Source of the DNA: Streptomyces violascens
GTDB lineage: Bacteria; Actinomycetota; Actinomycetes; Streptomycetales; Streptomycetaceae
Length of the DNA stretch: 36,496 nucleotides
Assembly: GCF_014649955.1 (NCBI RefSeq)
Contig: NZ_BMUA01000048.1
Coordinates: forward strand, 1-36,496
Direction: 5' to 3'
The notes beneath the pieces were generated by a model. The model saw only the letters and a program-made list of their open reading frames with translations. It was not told where the DNA came from and did not search any database. This document shows, piece by piece, positions 1-6,117 of this stretch. A program made the position numbers and the translations under genes. Numbering within the stretch: the first letter of the stretch is position 1; every line of letters starts with the position of its first letter.

Positions 1-81
1 GCACGCTGCGCGCACCTCTGGGCCGCCGAGCACCACCCCCACCCCCGTACCGCCGCCCTCACCGAGGAGAGGCCGAAGTGA
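1..81 (+). CDS. 3' end of an upstream gene, cut by the window edge
   Basis: Frame 1 is open from the first base to a TGA at 79-81 and gives 26 residues (ARCAHLWAAE at the start, LTEERPK at the end). The stop overlaps the GTG of the next gene as GTGA (78-81), the coupling seen at most junctions downstream, so this is probably the tail of a real gene in the same operon. Nothing in the fragment identifies a family. Confidence 0.45.
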   Translation, partial: ARCAHLWAAEHHPHPRTAALTEERPK

Positions 82-905
82 CCATGACCGAGCACACCAC
101 CCCCCAGCCGTCCGCCGCCGAGGCCGAGTACGAGGCGCTCGTCGACCCGGAGTTCATCACCGTGCCGCGCCGCCTCCCGCTGTCGCTGCGCATCGTGCGG
201 ACGACCGTCCTCGACGAACTGCGCGCCGACGTCGCCCAGGCCGACAAGGACGTGAAGGCGTACGAGGCCATCGCGGACACGTGGGCCGAGGCGTACGAGA
301 CGGAGGCGCGCCTCGCCAACGAGGCCGAGAAGCGCGCCGACGACGCCGAGCGGGTCGCGAACGAGATCGCGGACACCCTCGAAACCGTGTCCCGGGACCG
401 CAGGGAACTGCGGGCCGCGGGGCGGGATTTGACCGACATCCTGTCGAACGGGGACGCCCGGATCGAGGACGCGATCCGTGAGATTGCCGGAGTGCTGATC
501 CGGCACGCCGCCGCGTTCGACATCGACCCGGACCTCGTCCGGCGCGGCGAGGCGCAGCTCGCCGTGATCGGACAGACCGACCGGGCGCCGGACGAAGCGC
601 GCGAGGAGCGCGACGAGGCCGATCGCCTGTTGCGGGCCGCGTACCGCTACCCGCACGAGTCGACAAGCCCTGCGCTCATCGCCGACCACCTCAGCGGGTG
701 CGAGCAGTGCGCCGCCGCCCTGCGAGAGATCCCCGACGAGGACCTCCTCACGGTGCGCGAGTTCGCCGTGTTCGACCAGAGCGCCCGCGCGAACCAGTTG
801 ATCTGCGCCGAGGCGAGGCGCCGGCAGCCCACGTTCTCGACCCTGGTCACGGTTCTCGCCCAGATGCAGCACGAGGACACCGCGACGGCAGGAGCCCGCG
901 CATGA
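78..905 (+). CDS. Coiled-coil protein with an H-x3-C-x2-C motif, function unknown
   Basis: This is a 275-residue hydrophilic protein. The GTG start at 78 follows GAGGAG at 64-69; an ATG at 84 is the alternative. Residues about 45-110 are rich in Ala, Glu and Asp with heptad-like spacing, which suggests a coiled coil. Residues 204-211 read H-L-S-G-C-E-Q-C, an H-x3-C-x2-C pattern like the zinc-binding anti-sigma (ZAS) fold, which in that family also needs an upstream His or Cys. No membrane segment is visible, so a soluble zinc-containing regulator or scaffold is possible. It heads a run of overlapping genes and ends in an ATGA overlap with the next one. I do not recognise a specific family. 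Confidence 0.8.
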   Translation: MTMTEHTTPQPSAAEAEYEALVDPEFITVPRRLPLSLRIVRTTVLDELRADVAQADKDVKAYEAIADTWAEAYETEARLANEAEKRADDAERVANEIADTLETVSRDRRELRAAGRDLTDILSNGDARIEDAIREIAGVLIRHAAAFDIDPDLVRRGEAQLAVIGQTDRAPDEAREERDEADRLLRAAYRYPHESTSPALIADHLSGCEQCAAALREIPDEDLLTVREFAVFDQSARANQLICAEARRRQPTFSTLVTVLAQMQHEDTATAGARA

Positions 906-1237
906 TCCGCCTCGCCCGTCACCTGCGCACCATCCGCCAGGACCCGAAGCAGACCGACTCTGACGTCATCGCCGCCGAGGAGCGCGCAGACGCCGCCGAG
1001 CACCGCGCCGACGAGGCCGACGAGCTGAACGAGGAGCAGGGGCGCCAGCTCGCCGAGCTGCGCACGCACCTCGCCCGGCTCGCCGAGGACTACGTCGACT
1101 TGGGCGAGGCCTACGCCGCCAAGTCCCGCGAGCTGATCAACACCCGATGGGGCCGTGACGTCCTGCTGCGGCTCTTGCTCGCCGAGCTGGACATCACCGG
1201 AACGGACACCGACCGGCCGACGGTGACCGCCCCGTGA
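902..1237 (+). CDS. Small coiled-coil protein, function unknown
   Basis: This is a 111-residue protein that starts with the ATG of an ATGA overlap (902-905), so its translation is probably coupled to the gene before. The centre (residues about 20-65) is Ala/Glu/Asp-rich with many Arg and Leu residues and looks like a continuous amphipathic helix. The last 15 residues are Thr/Pro-rich and probably disordered. No signal peptide, membrane helix or known motif is seen. A role in the same complex as its neighbours is inferred only from the coupling. Confidence 0.72.
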   Translation: MIRLARHLRTIRQDPKQTDSDVIAAEERADAAEHRADEADELNEEQGRQLAELRTHLARLAEDYVDLGEAYAAKSRELINTRWGRDVLLRLLLAELDITGTDTDRPTVTAP

Positions 1238-1272
1238 GCGCCCACCCGTACGACCATCCGAAAGGGCCCGCA

Positions 1273-2634
1273 GTGAGCACGACCCCCGAGAACACGGCCG
1301 TGCCGCGTACCCGCGCGGCGCGGGCCGCCATCGACCAGATCACCGTCAGCCGTGAGGCCGCCGCCGCCTCCGAGGCCGCGAAGGTCGGGAAGGTTCAGGG
1401 ACGCGAGGACCGCAAGACCAACCGCCTGCGCGGCAAGTTGGAGCGCCAGGCCCTGAAGGAGAACGGCACGGCTGCCTCGAAGCGCCGCCGGTCGCGTACT
1501 CGCACGGAGCGCGCCGAGCGCGTTGGCCGTCTGATGACCAAGCGCCGCGCGCTGACTATCACTGTCGTCGCGTTCCTCGTGTCCGTCGGCGCGTCCCTGC
1601 CACTCCAAATCGACTACTTCGCCGGTCTCCACAACGCCGCCACCCCCGGGCAGGTGCTCGGCTGGATCGGTGTCTCCCTCGCCCTGGTCGTCGAGTGCGC
1701 CGCGTGGGTGTTCGTGATCCACGGCTTGGACGCCGCTCTCAGGGGCGGAGCCGTCGGCCGGTACCGCGTCGGCGCTTTCGCCCTCGCCGGGGTCGCCGCC
1801 TACATCAACTACCGGCACGGAAGCGAGCTGTTCGGACCCGTCGCCGGTTGGGCCCTCGCGCTCGCAGCGTTGTTGTCCGTCGCCGCCGTCGAGTCGTATG
1901 TAGCCCTCCAGAAGGACACCGGCCACGCGAAGGGCAAGCGGAAGTCGCTGGAGGAGCGCCGCGCCGACTGGGCGTTCCGCCTCTCGCACCCGGTCGCCGC
2001 GTTCTGCTCCTGGCGCCTGAAGACCATCCACGGCACCGACATGACCCCGCGCGAGGCCCGCGAGGTGTGGTGGGAGCTGAAGCATCAGGCCGGGCTCGGC
2101 CTGACCGAGGAAGTCATCAAGAACGCCGCGACGACGCGCGCCAAGGTGACCGCCGCTCTCGGTCAGCTCGCCGCCGCCCCCTACCAGGACACCGCCGACG
2201 ACGACCCCGACGGACCCGTACTCATCATCCCGGGCGTCACCGCCACCCCCTCCACCGTGACCCTCGTCGACGTCCTCGGCAGGCCCCTGAAGGGCACGAA
2301 ATTCCCCGTCCCGTCTGGGAAGCAGGCCCTTCGAGGACCCGCCGGCGGAACACGCATCGCACGGACCGAGGACGAGTGGAACGCGCTTATCGACGCCGCC
2401 GCCGAGGCCCTGCCGAAGCTGGAGGAGCGGGCCGAGAGTGACGGCCGACTGATCGGGCCCGAGGGCACCATCAGCCCGCGCACACTCGCCAAGGCGGTAG
2501 GCATTCGCGCCGAGCAGGGCGCGGAGTTGATTGACCGGCTCGGCTCGGCTCGCGGGATGACCCTGCGGAACTTCCGCCGGGTGAACGGGCACGCCTTCGG
2601 CGAACCGAGGCGCCTGGAAGCGGCGGGGGTCTGA
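1273..2634 (+). CDS. DUF2637-like four-helix membrane protein, probable plasmid transfer/spread function
   Basis: This is a 453-residue protein. A GTG at 1234 would overlap the previous stop as GTGA, but it lacks a clear ribosome site. The GTG at 1273 follows GAAAGGG (1260-1266), so I prefer it. The order is a basic N-terminal region (residues 1-90, many Arg and Lys), then about four hydrophobic helices between residues 93 and 210 (including VAFLVSVGASLPL and LALAALLSVAAVESYVAL), then a long cytoplasmic part. This layout matches the DUF2637 family common on actinobacterial conjugative plasmids and integrative elements, where such proteins sit near transfer (tra/spd) genes. The exact role in that family is unproven. 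The C-terminal part (residues 355-440) could be a helical DNA-binding region. Confidence 0.8.
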   Translation: MSTTPENTAVPRTRAARAAIDQITVSREAAAASEAAKVGKVQGREDRKTNRLRGKLERQALKENGTAASKRRRSRTRTERAERVGRLMTKRRALTITVVAFLVSVGASLPLQIDYFAGLHNAATPGQVLGWIGVSLALVVECAAWVFVIHGLDAALRGGAVGRYRVGAFALAGVAAYINYRHGSELFGPVAGWALALAALLSVAAVESYVALQKDTGHAKGKRKSLEERRADWAFRLSHPVAAFCSWRLKTIHGTDMTPREAREVWWELKHQAGLGLTEEVIKNAATTRAKVTAALGQLAAAPYQDTADDDPDGPVLIIPGVTATPSTVTLVDVLGRPLKGTKFPVPSGKQALRGPAGGTRIARTEDEWNALIDAAAEALPKLEERAESDGRLIGPEGTISPRTLAKAVGIRAEQGAELIDRLGSARGMTLRNFRRVNGHAFGEPRRLEAAGV

Positions 2635-2636
2635 CG

Positions 2637-3155
2637 ATGGCCGCCACCAACACGAGCGGCCAGACCGGCCGCCGCCTCCCGGCGGCGGCCCCGGCCCCCG
2701 CGGTGCACGCGGTGCCGGTCGTCATCGGCGGGCGCCGCAGGGTGCTGGCTGTGCCCCCGCCTCCCGGACGCGGCCGGACACTCCTGCCCCGGTCCGTCCG
2801 TACCGCCCTGTCCAACTGGGGCCTTGTCTACGACTCCGTGGCCCAGCCCCTCATCCCCTCCGCCCACCTGATCCAGCTCACACACCTTCTTCAGGCGTGG
2901 GGATGGGGGCAGTCCTTCGACATCAGCCCGTCCGGGCGCCTGTGCATCCGGGGTGGTCAGACCGTCCTCGAACACCACGGCTACGTGACCCCCGCCGGGC
3001 GGGCCCGCGCTGTCGAGTACATGCGCGCCACCCTCGCCGAGGCCGGGGTGTCCATGGAGTTCTACGCCTGGAACGACCTTTCGGGCCGCACTTTTGGCGA
3101 CGTCGAAACGCTTTTGAACCGGTCGGCCGCCGCCGCCCTGAGCAACAAGGAGTAG
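2637..3155 (+). CDS. Hypothetical protein with Pro/Arg-rich N-terminus
   Basis: This is a 172-residue protein whose ATG lies 2 bases after the previous stop. The first 55 residues are rich in Ala, Pro, Gly and Arg and are probably disordered. The rest is a compact domain with Trp, Tyr and Phe residues (for example LLQAWGWGQSFDIS and SMEFYAWNDL). No catalytic motif or membrane span is seen. Its position between two membrane-protein genes suggests an accessory role in the same operon. I cannot assign a family. Confidence 0.7.
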   Translation: MAATNTSGQTGRRLPAAAPAPAVHAVPVVIGGRRRVLAVPPPPGRGRTLLPRSVRTALSNWGLVYDSVAQPLIPSAHLIQLTHLLQAWGWGQSFDISPSGRLCIRGGQTVLEHHGYVTPAGRARAVEYMRATLAEAGVSMEFYAWNDLSGRTFGDVETLLNRSAAAALSNKE

Positions 3156-3160
3156 CGCTG

Positions 3161-3763
3161 ATGAACCCCGATGAGCGCGACGAGTTCGACCGGCTCACTG
3201 CCGGGTGGGACCAGCACGAGAAGGTCGACATCATCGACCACACCCCCTACGGCGGCGCCCCGTCCGGTAAGACCGGCCTCACCCCGCGCGGAAAGATCGT
3301 CCTGGGGCTTGCCGGCGCGGCCATCCTCGGCGCCTCCCTGGTCGGCTACACCGCCTACTCCGCAGACTCCGACCAGGCCGACGCCCGCGCCCAGGAGATC
3401 ACTCTTCAGCGGGAGCGCCTGGAGCTGGAGCGCATGAGGGAGATCAACAAGGCCAACGCTCAGGCCGCCACCGACCGGCAGACCGTGCTGAATGCCTGCA
3501 TCAAGGACGGCTCGGCGCAGATCGGCAAGAGCGGCGGCCCCTGGAACCGCACGCAGGTCGTCGACGAGTGCCAGAAGCTCGGCGACGGCGCCGGTTGGTC
3601 CGACACCAAGACCGGCAAGGACATGACCAATGCCGCCAGTTCCAGCGGCCTGAACGCCCACGACGGCGGTAGCGGTGGCGGCTCCGGAAACGGCCTGCTG
3701 TGGATCGTCGGCGGCGGTGCGGTCCTCGCCGTGATCGGCGCCAAGAAGGCCAAGAAGGCGTAG
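3161..3763 (+). CDS. Membrane protein with two TM segments and a helical extracytoplasmic part
   Basis: This is a 200-residue protein. The ATG at 3161 lies 5 bases after the previous stop, with AAGGAG just upstream at about 3148-3153. A first hydrophobic helix (residues about 45-67, IVLGLAGAAILGASLVGYTA) is followed by a charged helical region (about 70-105) and two Cys residues around 110 and 130 that could form a disulfide if this part is outside the cell. A Gly/Ser linker leads to a second helix at the C-terminus (LLWIVGGGAVLAVIGA) and a basic KKAKKA tail. This hairpin topology suggests an envelope component of the transfer machinery, by context only. Confidence 0.75.
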   Translation: MNPDERDEFDRLTAGWDQHEKVDIIDHTPYGGAPSGKTGLTPRGKIVLGLAGAAILGASLVGYTAYSADSDQADARAQEITLQRERLELERMREINKANAQAATDRQTVLNACIKDGSAQIGKSGGPWNRTQVVDECQKLGDGAGWSDTKTGKDMTNAASSSGLNAHDGGSGGGSGNGLLWIVGGGAVLAVIGAKKAKKA

Positions 3764-3779
3764 CAGTTACCGACTTACT

Positions 3780-3862
3780 TACTTACTACTTCCCAGGTCA
3801 GAGGCCCTCTTGTGTGCCCGCGCGGGCACGCGCGGGGCCTCCTGGCGGGGAAGTAGTAAGTA
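3780..3862. repeat. Nested inverted repeat (multi-arm cruciform) in an intergenic gap
   Basis: There are three nested levels of symmetry. The outer arms TACTTACTACTTCCC (3780-3794) and GGGAAGTAGTAAGTA (3848-3862) are perfect over 15 bp. The middle arms GAGGCCC (3801-3807) and GGGCCTC (3835-3841) are perfect over 7 bp. The centre GTGCCCGCGCGGGCAC (3814-3829) is a perfect 16-bp palindrome. The outer left arm lies in a CTTA tandem repeat (3774-3785). It could be a terminator/processing structure between two operons, a protein-binding locus such as a cis-acting transfer site (clt), or an origin element. Confidence 0.85.
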
Positions 3863-3889
3863 GGTACGAAGTGAGAGTGACGACGACTC

Positions 3890-5638
3890 ATGGACGAGAC
3901 CACCGGCGCCCCGGGCGCCAGCCCGGAGCCCGCCCCGGTCCCGGCTCCGCCGGCGGACGAGCCGCGGGGCTTCCTCGCCTCGGCTCTGGCCCCGATCGCC
4001 CCCGCCCATCCGGCCGCCGACGACACCGACGACGAGGCCGCCGGGTCGAGCGCCGACTACCACCACAGCGACGACGGCGACGAGGACGAAGAGGGGACCA
4101 GCCGCGGCAAGAGCGAAGGCAGCGTGATCCGCGCGTTCCTCCTCGCGGCTGCCGAGCGCTACCGCAAGGGTGCCGGGGCGAACATCAAGCGCCTGGAGGC
4201 CGACAAGGCCAAACACCAGGCCCACCAGACCAAGACCGCCCACACGATCAGCGAGAACCGGGTCGGCGGCACGACCACGACCAACACCAACGCGAACAAA
4301 AGCGACAAGGCCCACAAGGGCGCGAACCTGCGCCAGCACACCGGAAACAACACCAGCCAGGCCAAGAGCAACAAGGACGCCAAAAAGGCGGACACCACCG
4401 GCCGCGACGACAAGCACCACAAGCAGGACGCGAACAAGCACAACCGGGATGCCAAGACCGCCAGGGACGACAAGAACCACGACACCGCTGCGAAGTCCTC
4501 GAAGGACTCCAAGGACGACAAGCACGCCGACAGCCGCGCGGCCAAGACTGGCCGCGACGACAAGAACACCACCACCGTCCACGACGGCACCGGCGGCCAG
4601 GGCCTCGCCCCCGCCCCGAAGGGGACCACCGCCAAGGACAAGGACGGCGGCAAGTCGACCGGCGACAAGGGCGGCAAGGACGAGAAGGCCCCCGCCGCCA
4701 AGGACAACGGCCAGAAGCCGAAGACCAGCGAGAAGGACCCGGCCGTCAAGGACGACGGCGAGAAGCCGAAGGCCGGAGAGAAGACCGAAAAGAGCGACAA
4801 GCCCGAGGCAGCCAAGACCGACAAGGACGGCAAGGACACCGCTGCCCAGGGCGACGACAAGACCAAGCAGGGCCAGACACCCACCGGCGGCCGCCCGCGT
4901 ACGCAGTCCTCCCGCGAGGCCGGATACCGCGACGGCAACCGGGCCGCCCGGGGCGTCGCCCACATCGAGGCGTACCGCGACGGTGCCCGCGACGGCTACG
5001 CCGACGGACGCGAGCAGGCCCAGCAGGAGCGCAAGCAGCTCGACCAGGCCCGCGACGAGCGCAAAGCCGACCGCTCCCCACAGAACCCGCAGGAAGGAAG
5101 TTCCCCCGTGAGCGGCCACAGCAGCGCCGACTACCACCAGCCCGCGGCCGCCCCCGGCAGCGGACAGGCGACCTCGGACGTCACTCCCGTTCAGGTCAAC
5201 AGCGTGGACAAGGAAGGCGTCCAGCTCGGTGCCGGCGCCGCCCGCGCGTCGATGACCCGAGGTGAGGTCCGCACCCTCAAGGCGTTCGAGCGCCGGTTGA
5301 AGGCGCGGGCCGCTGACATGGTCAAGGTCGCCGAAGTCCTCAAGGCTCTGGTCGCCTACGAGAATCAGCAGGCCAGGAGCGCGTACACGCTGATGGAGAA
5401 GACCAAGGGGGTTCGCGGCGGGGCGAAGCTGCTGCCCACGCTCCGCCGCCTTGCCGAGGCCGCCAAGGTGCAGGCGGCGGCCGCCGAGGAATCCCGCAAG
5501 CGCGCTGTCCGCGCCGCCGAGTCCTGCCGGGTTGTCCTTGCCAACGTCGAGAAACGGGACGGGCTGATTTACAAGGCCGTTGTCGACTCGCCCGAGACTG
5601 TCCCCGCCGAGAAGGCGTTTTACGAGGAGACCGCCTAA
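3890..5638 (+). CDS. Long Lys/Asp-rich repetitive protein with a helical C-terminal domain
   Basis: This is a 582-residue protein with an ATG start at 3890. Residues 1-50 are Pro/Ala-rich, followed by an acidic stretch. Residues about 95-340 are dominated by Lys, Asp, Thr and Asn in irregular repeats such as RDDKN and KDSKDDK, and are almost certainly disordered. Residues about 345-400 are charged (EAGYRDGNRAARG). From residue 407 on there is a helical, Ala-rich domain of about 175 residues. A strong ribosome site and in-frame GTG occur at 5108 (residue 407), and the phrase SSADYH appears twice, at residues 53-58 and 411-416. The protein may be two fused paralogous starts or may be made in long and short forms. 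The function is unknown; a DNA- or surface-binding role is possible from the charge. Confidence 0.75.
   Translation: MDETTGAPGASPEPAPVPAPPADEPRGFLASALAPIAPAHPAADDTDDEAAGSSADYHHSDDGDEDEEGTSRGKSEGSVIRAFLLAAAERYRKGAGANIKRLEADKAKHQAHQTKTAHTISENRVGGTTTTNTNANKSDKAHKGANLRQHTGNNTSQAKSNKDAKKADTTGRDDKHHKQDANKHNRDAKTARDDKNHDTAAKSSKDSKDDKHADSRAAKTGRDDKNTTTVHDGTGGQGLAPAPKGTTAKDKDGGKSTGDKGGKDEKAPAAKDNGQKPKTSEKDPAVKDDGEKPKAGEKTEKSDKPEAAKTDKDGKDTAAQGDDKTKQGQTPTGGRPRTQSSREAGYRDGNRAARGVAHIEAYRDGARDGYADGREQAQQERKQLDQARDERKADRSPQNPQEGSSPVSGHSSADYHQPAAAPGSGQATSDVTPVQVNSVDKEGVQLGAGAARASMTRGEVRTLKAFERRLKARAADMVKVAEVLKALVAYENQQARSAYTLMEKTKGVRGGAKLLPTLRRLAEAAKVQAAAAEESRKRAVRAAESCRVVLANVEKRDGLIYKAVVDSPETVPAEKAFYEETA
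5091..5110 (+). promoter_or_regulatory. Internal ribosome site and GTG start inside the Lys/Asp-rich gene
   Basis: AGGAAGGAAG (5091-5100) lies 7 bases before an in-frame GTG at 5108. The product from this start would be 176 residues (MSGHSSADYHQP at its beginning) and would lack the whole disordered Lys/Asp region. This is one of the strongest Shine-Dalgarno matches in the first 10 kb, stronger than that of the long form. Confidence 0.55.
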
Positions 5639-6012
5639 TGGCTGCGAAGGTCACATACCGTCAGCTCCGCCGCGAAGTTCAGGCCCTCGCGAAGAACGTC
5701 CGCAAGGGCGCCGAGCAGATCCGCCAGCGGACCACGGTCATCGACGCGGCCGCGAAGGACACCGGCAAGGTGGCCGAGCAGATCGGCCGCATGGGCGTAG
5801 CCCAGGCCACCATCGCCGAAACCGCGGAACTTGCCAAGATCATGGCCGGTCTGTCGAAGGCGGTCATTGCCTACGCCGTCTCCACCGACACCACCGCCAA
5901 GGCAGCCAAGGCCGTTGACGACCAGGCCAAGGCCTCGCACGAGGGCATTCAGCAGGCCATGAACCGCAGCCCCGACGCCGCGAAAGACACCCGCTGGTAC
6001 CAGCAGCAATAG
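5638..6012 (+). CDS. Small helical protein, function unknown
   Basis: This is a 124-residue protein. Its ATG overlaps the previous stop as TAATG (5636-5640), so the two are translationally coupled. It is nearly all helix-forming: an Arg/Lys-rich first third (YRQLRREVQALAKNVRK), then an Ala/Thr-rich middle. There is no Cys, no signal peptide and no hydrophobic span. Like the C-terminal domain of the gene before, it is Ala-rich and helical, and the two may interact. A WXG100-like or phage-tail-like role cannot be shown from sequence. Confidence 0.72.
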   Translation: MAAKVTYRQLRREVQALAKNVRKGAEQIRQRTTVIDAAAKDTGKVAEQIGRMGVAQATIAETAELAKIMAGLSKAVIAYAVSTDTTAKAAKAVDDQAKASHEGIQQAMNRSPDAAKDTRWYQQQ

Positions 6013-6021
6013 GCCGGGAGC

Positions 6022-6060
6022 AGGGGGAGGGCGCCGGATGGAGCCCTTGGCCCTCCCCCT
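6022..6060 (+). terminator. Hairpin after the first operon
   Basis: AGGGGGAGGGC (6022-6032) pairs perfectly with GCCCTCCCCCT (6050-6060) across a 17-base loop. It lies 9 bases after the stop of the previous gene and has no T-run, as is usual for GC-rich actinobacterial terminators. It could also act as an attenuator ahead of the translocase gene. Confidence 0.6.
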
Positions 6061-6091
6061 GATTACCAGCTGATTACCAGCGGATACCGTC
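6061..6091 (+). repeat. Tandem 11-bp repeats upstream of the first translocase gene
   Basis: GATTACCAGCT (6061-6071) is followed directly by GATTACCAGCG (6072-6082) and a partial third copy beginning GATACC (6083). The block sits between a hairpin and the start of the FtsK-like gene. It could be an operator for that gene or a recognition site for the winged-helix tail of its product, as TraB proteins of Streptomyces bind short repeats at clt. It is too short to judge by eye alone. Confidence 0.6.
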
Positions 6092-6117
6092 ACGCATTCG
6101 AGAGGGAACCCCTGCTT

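Noticed and set aside
1111..2592. Long minus-strand open frame opposite the DUF2637-like gene
   Set aside because: It is Gly/Val/Arg-rich low-complexity sequence with no ribosome site; it is the antisense shadow of a gene with clear membrane helices.
3779..5137. Minus-strand open frame opposite the Lys/Asp-rich gene, which looks hydrophobic
   Set aside because: The Leu/Val-rich sequence is the mirror of Lys/Asp codons on the other strand. It has no start signal and runs through the cruciform.
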